Program-made: the position numbers and the translations under genes
Assembly (NCBI GenBank): GCA_008508345.1
Contig: QNGE01003764.1
Coordinates: forward strand, 3,417 to 67,416
DNA length: 64,000 bases
Reading direction: 5' to 3'
Origin: Paragonimus westermani
Lineage: Eukaryota > Platyhelminthes > Trematoda > Plagiorchiida > Troglotrematidae
Notes under the pieces: generated by a model
What the model saw: only the letters and a program-made list of their open reading frames with translations
Told to the model about the DNA's origin: nothing
Database searches by the model: none
Part shown: positions 1-12,100 of the stretch, piece by piece
Position numbering within the stretch: the first letter of the stretch is position 1
How the letters are laid out: each line of letters begins with the position of its first letter

Positions 1-199
1 GTGAGGTCAATGGCGCAGTGGTTAACACGGTTGCCTCATGATTGGAATGGCCGGAGTTCAAATCCCGGCCGTGGCAAGGATATGCACTATTGACGAGCTC
101 TAATAAGAGCGAAACTCGAGTCTGGGGCTTCTGTTCGAAAGAGGCTGGCTAGAAGGTCTATCTGAATGCGAACGCTGCGATCAAATGTGAGTGATGGTC
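1..199 (+). repeat. tRNA-derived SINE, copy 1 (hammerhead-bearing family)
   Basis: A tRNA-like head with a pol III A box (TGGCGCAGTGG, 11-21) and a B box (GAGTTCAAATCC, about 54-65) is followed by a hammerhead-like segment and a shared body. The same order recurs at 2590-2780, 15500-15660 (minus) and 50186-50400, and in truncated form at 25490-25608, which defines a dispersed family. The 3' end is set where similarity to the other copies stops (…GATCAAATGTGAGTGATGG). This is the best preserved head in the window. Sm-alpha elements of schistosomes have the same architecture; that assignment is by analogy, not by a database match. Confidence 0.75.
81..130 (+). ncRNA. Hammerhead-ribozyme-like core in SINE copy 1
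   Basis: The segment reads TTGACGAG, a perfect 5-bp hairpin (GCTCT-AATA-AGAGC), then CGAAAC and …GAGTC. This is the order of a type I hammerhead: CUGAUGA box, helix II, GAAA box, short helix III, and a GUC cleavage triplet. Two box positions differ from consensus (C3 to U, U7 to C). C3 pairs with G8 in the active core, so this copy is probably weak or inactive. Helix II and the GAAA box are intact. Helix I pairing is not convincing in this copy. Confidence 0.55.
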
Positions 200-249
200 A
201 ACTTGAAAATATTTCATCTGTTGTGTTATTCAAACAACTGTGGAAGTGA

Positions 250-1025
250 TCAAGCTAAGTCTGAGGTACGACAACAAATGTGCCATCCACAAATCAAAGC
301 CACACATTAGGTTTAAGTGTCTCAAAGGCTTCAGACTCAAAGTGGTTGATTGTGTTATCTGCAACTAACTCGTGTACAGGTGAGCCCACTGATTGTCTGT
401 CTTCTGCAAGTAGACAGAGACGTTAATTTGTAGACAAGTCCCCGTACAGAGCTCCACTAATTGAATCATTTCGTTTAGAGAAAGATTTGTCCTATTATGA
501 AGGCTGCCGTCCTCACATATCAAGAGCTTCCAGCTTTCAGTCGTAATTTTCTTCGGAATGTTGGTGAAAAGTGACGTGATATCGAACAAAATCAGGCTGC
601 TGCATTTGCTCATCTAGACCACTGCATTTCAGTCATTATTCAAAATATGCCATGAGTTCTGTTGTGGATGTGTCCGCATAACTGAATTTCAGACCGTTCA
701 TCAGAGCGGCCTTTTCATCGAGTGTCAACGGATCGTCTGATAGGTTGTGCATAGGTTCGGTGCTTTGTGTCCTGAGCAGATTGAAACGTTGAAGTTTTTC
801 ATTTGGCCGGTCTTCTGCTTTTGTTCTGTTAGAGTCTGTTGAAAGTATTAGTGTTTCTTCAATCTTGTTGATCTATTCGGAATCGAGTAATTGGATAGCT
901 GTTTGTTTAGACTTTTCACACTCGCTTCTGTATCGTACCAGGCAGCGATGTGCATCGTTAATAAGTTCACGGTGCATTTGTTCCTGAAATGCAGATGAAT
1001 GTATATATGTAGATTTGGAGTTTGT
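250..1025 (-). pseudogene. Penelope-like element fragment A (N-terminal domain joined to RT motif A)
   Basis: Reading leftwards from about 1020, the minus strand encodes a charged, helix-rich segment and then the PLE N-terminal signature NLSDDPLTLDEKAALMNGLK, interrupted by stops. At 613-365 an open frame of 82 codons begins with RT motif A in its PLE form (DITSLFTNIP) and continues to where motif B (QTDG.AMGSP) should be, but there the frame is lost. The stretch that normally separates the N-terminal domain from motif A, including the palm entrance, is missing. YVDD and the GIY-YIG domain are absent. The element ends against SINE copy 1. It is clearly inactive. Family assignment is solid; boundaries are approximate. 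Confidence 0.75.
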
Positions 1026-2589
1026 TCATATCTGACTTTTCGGTTGTCCTGTGCAACATATTCTTATAATAAGACATAACAAAACCCTATCTCCTAATTT
1101 GACGATCGTTCTGATGCTTTCGTACGCTGCTTTCTGGTCAGATTTTCTGGCCGATGTACTCAAACTCACCAGCTTACTTGCGCTAACACGAACCAGTCAG
1201 TCAGTGGCTAAATCAAATCATGGTTGCCCATCGGGCTGCTTTTGTACCTTAAACTATCTCAGGTGTGACCATTCCGCTAGGGCGCATTTCGCGCCACTGT
1301 TTGGCAAACTTATCGTGCGGTCTTCGTTTCCCACCGCCCCTTCACGAATCAGGTTGAATTCAGGTTTGTTGTTCTGCACTGATTGATGTTTGTATCAATG
1401 ATAATGTTGTATGCAGGACTCGGAAATGATCAAGTTACTTTACACTTAGAATTGGAGAAACGAACGAGATGTAAAATGCCTCTCTGTGTAAAAAAAAATA
1501 CCATTTACATCGATGCTTTAATGTCAGTCATGTAACAAGTCACTTCCGATTCGCAGAAATACAGTGTGTGGGAAAACTAAAACAACGCAACATGGTTTAT
1601 TCGCCTAAGAGGCTGCTTTTACCATTAACCTGAAGGAAAATGACGCTATAGCTAGGAATAGTATCAAAATCGCCCCTACAATAGCTGAAAAATGAAGTCA
1701 CTTAATGTTGAGTTTTCCGTGAGGAAGCGTATGGTGAAAACTCTGTGAAACAGAAGAGGAACCTGTCCCAATTCGGCAGCATTGCCCTAAATACTGCTGT
1801 TTTTCTAGTTCATTATTCACGAAGCATATTGGTTTAGCAAAATATGTGGTCCAAACCACTAGTTTTTGCCCAACAAATTGGTAGTTGGTAGCGTGCGATG
1901 CGTTACGACTCCGTGTGTTGAACCATTACGTCAACGGTGAGTTTGATATCACTTGGTGCATGGCAATCAAAACGAGGTAACCAGAGAAGACAATTTCAGA
2001 GATGGAAAAATAGATTCAGAGTAAAACCTGAAGTGGAATAAACTGCAGTGCCCGGCAGCCAGTGAGGAGAAGCATGTCTGATGCTAGCGAAGGCTTGGCT
2101 GGATGGACCCCAATACTTCAGTGGATTCTCAGGCCCTAAGTTTTTAGAGCGCTGTCCATTGCGCTGAAAATTCCTGGGTATGTCTCACACCATGCAACCT
2201 GTTTGTTTAGTAATTAAGTATATCCCTACTCATGCAACTAATCATCGTCACTCTCATGCCATTTCTGTTTCTCTATGCGGCAGTTCGCTCGTTTCTTTGC
2301 AGCAGCGTTTGGCTGAACTTAAAAGAGTGGCCGGTTCGTCTTACAAATAGACGAAGAGGCCTCAACCTCTTTTATAGAATGCTCACTTGTTTGGGGGGCT
2401 GGTATAATTTACGTGTCTGACATATTCTTTGAATCACCGATGTGTAGCAGAGGATTCTGATTGATCCTGCTCGAACGTCAGCTATGTGTGAGAAGCACTA
2501 GATTCGAGATTCACTTTTATTGAATGCCGTGAGTAACGCATATCCGCGCACAAGTGATTGTAAAGAACAATTGTATGTGATAATTCGCT
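1026..2589. other. No assignable gene or repeat
   Basis: The longest open frame is 111 codons (1051-1386, plus) with no recognisable motif. Stops interrupt all frames elsewhere, and I see no tandem repeat or clear RNA structure. It may hold old, unrecognised transposon sequence or intron. Confidence 0.4.
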
Positions 2590-2780
2590 CGTGCCTAATT
2601 TGGGGTCAATGGTGCAATGGGCAAGTCAGTTACCTCCTGGAAAAGTAACTGGCGTCCAGATACCCACCGTGAGAAGGTAGCGCACAACTCGAAACTCCAG
2701 TCCTGTACTTCTTTTGGGGAGGGGTCAAGTGAACAGCCTACGGCGATGAGAGGACTGCAATCAATGGTGAGTGGTGTTCT
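2590..2780 (+). repeat. tRNA-derived SINE, copy 2
   Basis: It starts CGTGCCTAATTTGGGGTCAA, like the copy at 50.2 kb, and has an A box (TGGTGCAATGG, 2610-2620). The B box is mutated (GGCGTCCAGATACCC). The hammerhead 5' half (CUGAUGA and helix II) is deleted: CGAAACTCCAGTCCTGTAC remains, which holds the GAAA box, helix III (ACT/AGT) and the GUC triplet. The tail (CTTCTTTTGGGG…CTGCAATCAATGGTGAGTG) matches copy 1. Confidence 0.65.
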
Positions 2781-5700
2781 GTAAGTAATCAAATGAATCA
2801 GCTGAAACTGAAGTTGTAGAGTGACCAACATTCAAGCTGTGATCGTTCATAGTAAAAATATCGTTACATGTTAGGAGAAAGCTCATGAGTTGGCGTATTT
2901 TTCCATGTTGTAAATATACTATACAAGAGTAGAGCAGTAATTCCTCCGTTCTTGGCAAAGAACTCCACTTTCGTTTCGCATACTAAAAACAGTATAAAAA
3001 ACGATTTTATGATCTCCGCAAGAGGTAGGTGAAATCTTACCATTCTCAGATCCACTTGACTGCAGTGCTGAAAAACTCTAAAATCACCATCGAATGGTAA
3101 TTATTGAACTACAGCTAGATGACAGGCTGAAAGACAAATACAAAAAATCCGATTCAATTTCACATCTTTCTGCCAATTGCAGGAGTTTCAACGTTGAAGC
3201 GATGTTCACGTGGATCTGTATGTTTGTAACCTGACACGCATGTGTAAACAAGCATTGTCAAGAGTGAAGTAGGTCCAGTCCAACTATCGGACAAAATTGG
3301 CCGGTGTGTTTAAGGTCCATTTGAAGATCTGACTTCGTAACCTTGAAAATCAAATTCAGCGGTAGTTGGAAAATGGAAATCACTTGTGACCTTCCCACCG
3401 ATCTCCTGCACACATTCAGAATTTGTGTGTTCTCATGGGAAGTTTTAATTGTCATATGTCGGCTACCATATTTGCGACTGTGGATGTTTGCATTGATCGA
3501 CTAAACACCACTGATCCTTGATCTTAGTCACATTCACGCCTGTTTGGACACGTCACGCGCCATCATATTCCTCTGTAAGTTCTTTGTTCACTTGCTTGGT
3601 ACGGTGTGCTAACTCACCGGCCTGTCTACCGTATTTTTTGTGACACCAGACCGCACATGTTTGACCCACCCTCCAATCGTCTATAGGCGACGGCCTTACT
3701 GATCGTCGGACTGTTCCCTCACTAACAGAAGGTTAAACCTTGAGGTTTACCATTTGAGGTTTTTAGGTCTGTGGGTGTTTTTACACCAAGATTTTATTGT
3801 TGGTAAATCTTGTGTCGTAAGCCCAGGCCACTTATACTGATTCGTCATTTGGAACATTTGATACAGTGGAATATTTCCACCCATCTTGTACCAGTTCCGA
3901 ACATGAGTGCAAAATCGTTTTATGAAACTGCATTTTTTCTGCTTTACCAGGTCATGTCGTATCGGTTACCTAAAAATCCCAAAACGAAGCTCTTGCACCC
4001 ATTCGTAGCTGGTGATTTGCCAGATGCAACTGCTTGGAGTACTCGAAAGTCAAAGACCCGATAAGGAACGGGAACTCCACCAGTGAAGTTCCAAGCAGCC
4101 TCCAGTCTAACGCATACGACTTGGCAACTTGGGTGGCTCTAAGTTCGAACCAGTTGCTGTCATCACCATAAGAAACCAGACACGCTTGTCATGCATCATC
4201 TCATACGGGGACTCGTGTGCTCACCTCTAATACGGAACTATCAAAGCCTTGCATTTGACATGCGCTCTTTGGCCAATCAGTTAACAATACAGAACGAACA
4301 GAATGCACGTTCCTTAGCATGAACCACTGCTGGAGCGTTGAGAAACATTCAGAAACAACTGCCCCAGGCTAAAGCTTGATGACCCAGTGATAGAAACGGA
4401 AATTGCAGTTTGACGAACAATCAAAATATACTAAATTCCATCAGGGAAGATTCATTTTTCTTGGGCCATCCGAAATCTGCTGGAGTGCTAATGCTACGGG
4501 AGCAAATAGTTGTTAATTCGTATAATGTATTAGGTGACCATGCGTGATCCAAGTGACGGTTGGCGTCCACTGAACACTCACAGAATTATTCAATTGAAGT
4601 AATACATGTCTGAACTGGGTTTAGCCCAGTTCATGGAATATCTATGTGTACTGACCAAAGTTCACCCAGTAGCGACCTATCTATCACCAGCTGTGTCACT
4701 TAAGGTCTCATAGTCTAGTTTCATGCTCGTCACGTTCCCCACTGCCTACAGTGACATATTTTATGCTTACTCACGTGCAGGTTATGTTTGAAAGTTTCTA
4801 CCACGTTGACAACTTGCCTAATCAGTTGTGGAACTATACAGTCGCACTGTTTCAACAAGGTGGCATGTTTGTGTTGTGGAATGTGTTGAACGATCTTGTT
4901 TTATATGCATGTAAGTGTGTGCATGAGCCCCCCGAAGAGTATCCCAATCCCTAAAGTGATTGAAGGAACCAAGTACTAATATTAAGTGCTCGAGTGTTGT
5001 CACGCGTGAAGCACACCGCATAGACTAAGAACGTAATAACAGCTGTTTCGTGTAAACCAGTTCACGGTATGTCGTTTATGAGATTACAGTGAAGTGTTTC
5101 TAGTACACGGTGGTCATCAACTGACGGCTCGCCTGGATGTCATAATTGTGTGCATCTAATCCTTCGTGTTTGTGTGTGTGGTGTGGTATGGAACTGGCGA
5201 CGGAGTTTGTTTGGTATTTGTAATCCGAGCACGTGTGTGTCGAAAACCAGTTTGGTATCAGACGAGCTAGTCATTGTACCTTGTCGTGAACTAATGAGAC
5301 ACATTCCTTCTTACGGACGTATGGGTCGTTAAGAAAACACTGACCCCAGTGTGCCTGGATCAATCGTCCGCAATGAATTCATTAAAAAAAATGGTTACAG
5401 TCAGTGATATAAGTATATATTGGTAGAAATCCAGATAGTTCACTAACAACTGTTCAAATAACTGGGACTTAGAACACCCGGCGACCTCGACTCTTTGCAT
5501 CCAGGTTTTGGTCGTCTACCTTTATCCACTCGTATATAATCCAATATGGAACATGAGAAACAAAATGGCTGCCAAATACGAACCATAAGAAGCTTTAACT
5601 AGTGTGACCTCTTGAATGGGGGGATTGTATACATTTTTACCAAGAATCAAATTTGTTAAACTCAATTACGAAGTGTTGCCTTTTACTGTTCACATCCAGG

Positions 5701-8399
5701 AGATCCGTGGGTCGATTAAAATTAGCCCAAAGAGCGTCTGCCCACAGGAGAGTTACGGCTGATGCATGTTCAAGATAAGTGATCCAGGAACATGGCATGG
5801 GCACGCAAAGTATTCGTGGCCATCACATAGCAATCCTGATTTTGGGGTGGATTATTTTGACGCCAATGATACCGCAGTTCAGCTTAGGAATAGGAACGCG
5901 GATGGTGATTGATGTGATCAGTGTTTATCGAAGTTATTCTTACTGCAGTATTTCGTGGTTGACCTACTAATGTAGGATTCTTGTCCCGGTGCTTCATCCA
6001 CGATTATTTATTTCCCTCCTAAAAGTTTGGTACCTGAAGGGATTTTTAATTTTACGTGTACTTGTAACCAAAGTTGAGCACACATTCTGCTCGAAAACGG
6101 CTTCTTATAGTAAAATGGTCAACAAGTTCAAAACAAATCCTGAACGAATTTGGTTACAGACTCCGTTAGAGACGGTGTTTATATGCCTGATGGCAACGAC
6201 TTATATGTTTTACCTTGAGTTCTTGAGATATGCACGTCGTCGTTTGGTTACTAAGCATTAGAATGTGGGATGAATATTGGACTGAAGTATAGTAAATTTT
6301 GGTGAGTACAATTCAGTATACTTATTGCGTCACATCAGAGTTGACTGTTATTATTAGTCTGGGTTGTGCTTGGTTCTTCCAACCATTGATTTCCTCACCC
6401 CAGTTGATTCCACCAGCATCCACTACCAAAACCTATTTCATAGATGATAATGGTCCTGTTGCTGTCGCAGAAAATCCATTGTGTTTTTGGAGGTCAATTG
6501 GTCCGTAGTTGAAAAACTGTTCAATAAACCGCATTCATATTGTTTGAACTGTTTAACCGGAAGTACTGGCTATCGTTAATTGCTGCCGTCCCTACGGGCA
6601 GCCGGTTCGATCACACATCGCTTTCCACTCAGCGTTGTGTTTTCTGACATGCGTGGTGCACTAGTTACCGGAGCCCGCCTCAGTCGCACCACGGATTTTT
6701 AAGGCGGGAGTGAACAACGTTGCACTGCGTGAACCAAGTCCGGTGTACAAACCTCAACACGTGCCCTCGTAGTTGAGCTGATCGGGCTGAACATCGTCCT
6801 AGTGGTCGGTCATTTACGCGCACATAAGGTGGAATGAAAGCGCGAGTGGCTAGCTCTCGTTAGGCGAAGGGCAAACATATCAGTATACCCATGACCCTAG
6901 GCTTCGCCACTTTGACTGTAAACAATCGTACGGTAAACATGACTGTTCCTTGTTAATGATGATGCAGACAGAGGGAGCCAACAACAGTCAATCGGTGTAG
7001 ACAAAACATGCAAAGAACACGGCTGGCACCCTGGATTCGGTCAACGTCGTCTCAGGGATCTCAGGATCAGACAGCTAAGGTACGATAACTTGGACTTCCT
7101 TAAAAGTTTGTATCTTGTGTCGGTGCATCATCATCACCTTTAAATACCAGGTTACTCTAACTGGTCAACATTGAGGGTAAATGCGTTCGTACTAAGACTC
7201 TCTAGCCCGAACTGTTGACCAGACAATCCTCATGAATTAACATTCATTCAAGCTGGCTAGTTACCGGCCTATACACGAGTTGAACTACCGTTATCACGTT
7301 TCTTGGTCTACTCGTCAACATTGAATCGCCTATCCGCGAAACTCAACACAACTTACATGGGTGCTTGACGCATCGGCTGAACAAAGCCACTTCGCGGTGA
7401 ACGACGTTTGGGGTGTCATCAAATTGCCTAGTCTAAGCGGAGTAGTATACAATACACCGTTGTCTTCTATCACTAAAAACACATTCAGTATTCTCTTCCG
7501 AGAACGGGTATAAGGTATAAGGAGCTCACCTGCACATTAGGAAGTAAATGACTGAACAAAACTGTTTCCAACCAAATGTTACTGCCGGCTGAGCTCAAGG
7601 AGTTTGACCAACAATCGCCACCCGCTTGTAAATATCCGCCTGTACAATTTTGTAACGTTGCACATGCGATGGTCACTGAGACCTTGGCATCAGTTTGTAG
7701 ACAACAGCGTGTCATAGACAAGCATCCGTTGATCGGAACTACGTAACTACAGGCAAACATGAGTGTCCTGGTTACTTTTGTACAATCATCCTGACGACTG
7801 TCAAACGGGTAAGCCCACCGCGACTCGGATACCGGAAGAGGGCTGAGTGACTCATACACGTATGTTCCACCTCTTTTAACCAACTTTTTAAATTGTTGCC
7901 AGCCGTAAACTTGCTAGTAATCCGAGATAAATGAAAAACCGAATGGGATACACATCTCTGGTCTTCTGTCTCTACTACCTCTAAGCCGGCCTTAGGCTTG
8001 AGTTACTTCATTGCTTACCGTTACCACACGAGTAAATTGTTACATTTGCATACCAGCAAAATTGCTTTACACAAATCAAGAATTCCGCAGGAGTTGCTCA
8101 TTTCCCACATCGTAACGGACCGCCGAATGTGTCTGGTTTTTTATTGGAACAGTTGGTCGAAGTGAATGCTTGTTAGTCATAAACGGCTGATCTATTTCAG
8201 TCTACGAGAAAGGCAAGTACAAAATACTTTCCTGCAACCTCGGTAAGCGCGAGCCAGGAGTTTGATGTATACGTGCCTTAACTACTGTCTGAGACTTACT
8301 TACTGGTCGTGTGCTCGAGTCCCCTAAGTGCGTGTTGAGCGACTGACCACCACTTCGGTGGTAGTCGATACTTGCTAATTCGACCCATCCACTTTTAGT
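2781..8399. other. Long stretch without an assignable gene
   Basis: Only short frames occur: 84 codons at 3810-4064, 90 at 5989-6261, 69 at 6299-6508 and 132 at 7485-7883 (minus). None has a motif I recognise. Weak B-box-like strings occur near 4127 (AGTTCGAACC) and 6601 (CCGGTTCGATC), but no convincing A box precedes them. A perfect 9-bp hairpin lies at 4611-4633. The rest looks like decayed intergenic or intronic sequence. Confidence 0.4.
4611..4633. other. Perfect 9-bp hairpin
   Basis: TGAACTGGG and CCCAGTTCA are perfectly complementary around a 5-base loop. It stands alone in non-coding sequence. No terminator or RNA role is implied, and in 64 kb a hairpin of this size can occur by chance. 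Confidence 0.4.
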
Positions 8400-8411
8400 T
8401 AATGTAGACTT
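8400..8411 (+). repeat. Left target-site duplication of PLE copy B
   Basis: TAATGTAGACTT here is repeated exactly at 9151-9162, just outside the two ends of the PLE fragment. A 12-bp direct repeat at both ends fits a retrotransposition target-site duplication. Confidence 0.75.
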
Positions 8412-9150
8412 GCCCTTCAAGGGTGATGGTGTCGCTGAAACCGTAACCAAGAAGCTTAGTGTAGCAATCAATAAGTCGTTTTTCGCAGCTCAACTACGCG
8501 TTCAGTTTGTCTCCACACCAGTATTGCGCTCCCAGTTAAAAGATATATTGCCTGTTCATGCCGCCTCATTTTGTGTTTACCGTTTCGTTTGTTCCTGTGG
8601 CACAAGCTACATAGGCCGCACAACACGGCGATTATCCGAACGCATTCGGAAGCACCAACCGGTGTGGTTGACGCGAGGAACGACGAGGCCCTGTTCGTCT
8701 GCGGTCGCCACGCATTTGATCGAGTCAAATCATCTGATCAATCAGACCGAATCGTTCAGGCCAATCTACCGAATATGTGGGATACAATGAAAACAGGTCA
8801 AAGATCGTATACTTTCAATTGCAGAGGCCATCGCAATTCGTCTATACTCACCACCATTGTGCGCTCAAAAACGACTAATCAAAAAGTTGAATCTTTCATG
8901 GCCGTGTACGCAAACCCAGGATAGAATGACTGCGTAGATGTGACGCATCGCTCGCAGACTTCGTACAACTCACGTGGCCAATGTTGCGTAACCAAGTCTC
9001 ATGACTCAAACCAGATAAAAAAAACTGTTGACTGATATCTTTCGCTTTAGTGATATGTTATCTACCACCCCCATCTAACCCATATAAATTTGTTGTATTT
9101 AGCCTGATGATGAAACACCGAACACGAGCTTGTTTGCTACGCATTTCTTC
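8412..9150 (+). pseudogene. Penelope-like element copy B, 5'-truncated (GIY-YIG domain and 3' UTR)
   Basis: The open frame encodes the C-terminal half of a PLE polyprotein: the linker after the RT and the GIY-YIG endonuclease (VYRFVCSCGTSYIG, RRLSERIRKH, ATH…SNH). It is nearly identical to the minus-strand copy at 54577-56426 and ends with the same 3' UTR. A TGA at about 8788-8790 replaces the TCA of the other copy, which breaks the frame before the catalytic glutamate region. Reading resumes downstream to TQDRMTA and a TAG near 8935. The RT domain is absent because the copy is 5'-truncated on insertion. A perfect 12-bp flanking duplication and the high identity suggest a recent insertion. 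Confidence 0.85.
9098..9142 (+). ncRNA. Hammerhead-like motif in the 3' UTR of PLE copy B
   Basis: The order is TAGC-CTGATGA (9100-9110), a short spacer, GAACAC, GAGCTT, then GTTT-GCTA (9132-9139). TAGC and GCTA can form helix I, and AC/GT a minimal helix III, with cleavage expected after the last T of GTTT. The first base after GAA is C instead of A, unlike the sister copy at 54584-54629, so this copy's core looks damaged. PLEs of many animals are known to carry minimal hammerheads. Confidence 0.45.
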
Positions 9151-9162
9151 TAATGTAGACTT
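9151..9162 (+). repeat. Right target-site duplication of PLE copy B
   Basis: TAATGTAGACTT follows directly after the PLE 3' end (…GCATTTCTTC), matching 8400-8411. It fixes the 3' terminus of the family. Confidence 0.75.
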
Positions 9163-12100
9163 AGTTGGTCAACAATGTAAAAGTACACGTAGAGAGCCAG
9201 GTCTGCTTGGTTCTGGCTTGCCAACCGTTCCTGTCTGGTTACTCTGTCCATTCCCGTATAACATTAGTCGGCAACTAAATGCCAGCGAAATTCGAATGCA
9301 AAGTAATGTCTGCTGGTCCACTAGATGACACTATCTAGTTCGCTCTCCCAAACACTAATAAAATTACACTAAGGAGGCAAAGAGTTCCCACACTGTGAAA
9401 CATAAGTAGTTCGTTTATTCCCGTCAGCTAACCCCATAAACGTTCAGTTACATAGGTTTAACATACGGCGACAAAATTTCACTACCTACGTATTAATTGA
9501 TACGCGTTGATGGCTTTTGTTAAAAACAAAATACATGAAAGCCACCTTACACATTCGACCGCCTGATACCCTTCTCGATGCTGTTTTGCCTCTAGTCTCT
9601 TTGAACACGTGACTTAACACTGAAAGACTTGCATGACAAACTGTATCAAATCTCAGAATAAGTTGTCTCACTTGAAACCTCATGAGTTGAATGTCATTAA
9701 CTGAAATAAACCGCCAACCAGTCTATTAGATTTTACTAATATTAACACCATTTACAACTTATAGATTATTGCGGTCCGTCCTCCACCCACTGAGATGTCA
9801 TCTGGAACCAGCCCAGAAGGGGTCAGCCAGTTTGTTGTGTGCTGTCGACTTAAGCGAAAGGTCAATTATAATCTCGTGCTTATGCCATAGAGAGAACTTC
9901 AGGTCACTTGAGTCCCCCCCTACTTCGTAGCAAAACAGCATCTATTAGATATTACAAAATACTTGCAAACATACGAGAGGGATGCTGAAATGTACACAAT
10001 TTTATCGTTATGGCTAAGTAGCTTGCACATGCTTAACGTTTATTTAACTGGAAAATTGCCTGTCAGCAGTAAACTGATGGATTCGGATAATTAGCGGTTC
10101 ATGAGCACTAGAAAATTGATAACGATGGTGAAATGGACGTAAACGGAGGTGCACACACAAACCAGAATGCATGCAGAGCAGGCGGGACGAATAGTTGAAA
10201 AGACGAAATCCAGGGTGGCGTTGGAAGGTTCAGCCTGACGACGTTATCGGTTAGAGGGCAAAGGTCAAGTGTGATGAGCGGCGCGTTTGAAATTAACAAG
10301 GTTGTACTCGCTTACTGGTTTCTGGTCGATAGACCTGTTGATACAGACAACCCGCCCTGGTTTTACCACTCCCCTCGTCCGATTAGACGGCACCACCGCG
10401 GCCCTCGGTTAACTTGTATAAGTATCAACCATGCACACCAGATCACAACTTACAGTTTGCTAAGTAGATGTTTGTACAGTTTTGGCATTATAAGTTGTCA
10501 TCTGCTAACAAAACCAAAAATCCTAATGCTAACAACTTCTGTTCTTTTGCACTTCTAGAATAGATTTATGCCCCTTCTTCGCCCCAGTTAATCCGTAACA
10601 GTGAAACTGATGTGATCGTTCTCTTGTTGCCGTGATGCTGCTCATACACGGTAGGGCAGCGTACTGCAAAACAGTTTCTTGTAACATTGGACCAGAGCTA
10701 AAAATGACTGCAAATTGAGAAAAGTCGTATAGTTGCTAAATGATGCCTTCAATGGTAAAGTTCACGGCACCAGTTTGTCGACTTTCAAGAATTGTTGATA
10801 CGCCCTTCTAGGTGGTGAGGATGCTTCAGATATCAAAAATCAAGTTATAAACATGTTTCTTTTTACCGATGTCACACCCGTCTGAAAGTTGGCACCAGTT
10901 CACTCCAGCAGTCTATTTTACCGTTGCTCCTTTAGCAGAAAATGTCAATTTTCTTGCGTTCTTTGTTAGACACATTGTCAGATGAATAGCTGAGCGGTAC
11001 TGAGCTATTGTGTTGTTTATCAACCGGATTGATTTATTCATTGTTATTCAACCAATCACACTCGCAGCAAAAATGGGCGACCTTGTTGGTGCACAAGTTA
11101 CAGTAGTACACAGGGACTTACTTATTATACCATGAGTGATAAACACCTGTACAATTTATTCATAGTGTGACTTGTTAGTCAGTGCTTACTGCCGTAGTAC
11201 GTATGATCAGCTAACCGGTCCGTTCCTGTTGCGCATGTACGTAGGTGGTGTGACAAAAAATGTCTGCTCATATTTGTGAACGAACCGTGAATGATTGGTG
11301 AAAGAATGGTTGGGTATCTGGCAAAACCGTTCCGGTTTAGCGTGGTCCGGTTTTGCCTGAATGTTCTGTGTTGGTGTCATTCGACAGGTTGATTCTTGGG
11401 TGGCAGTTATAGCCTTTTGTTGTTGTTGCAGTGGTGACACTAGTTTCGAATTTGACAGCACTAAAACCATCTTGTAGGACCGCGGCAGTTCGATATTACA
11501 GGGCTTTCAAATGAACTTCTTTTGAATAAGTTTAGTCGAAAATCATGTCGTCCATACGAACACACTTTCCTTGTGACAGCTGCTATGGGTTGTCTCAATC
11601 TAGATTGCTGAACTGAATTTCATGGGATGTAATTAACGTCACGGTTACATATGTACTTGGCAAACTATATTGAAGCACTTTGTCATCTGTGGCTGGCAAC
11701 TTGTTGATCGAACTGTTATAATCCACTACATTTCACCACTGACGGCCTCCCTCAGGCTTGCAACCGTTCAAAAAATTTTCGGGAACCTAGAAAATGACGT
11801 GTTTGTCTTGACAGTTGGAAATCAGGAGCATATGTCTGACTGACCTCACTTAAGTAGATTTCTTAACAACGTTGACTCTGACGTCCCGGTGCATTACAGG
11901 CTAGTCTTCTGCAGAACTGCACATGGATAAGCAAAATAGAAACACTCCAGTGAACCTTTAATCACTGATCGCACACAGAAAGCCAGGAAATGCGGAAAGT
12001 CACATAATCTCATTTTTACCGAATGGAGAAAATTGTCCCAATTCAAACGCCCCGAGTAATTTCCACCTGGTTTACTTCAGTTGTTATTTGAACTAGTAGT

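Noticed and set aside
7485..7883. 132-codon minus-strand frame as a gene
   Set aside because: No recognisable domain and no supporting signals; length is within what 64 kb of such DNA can give by chance.
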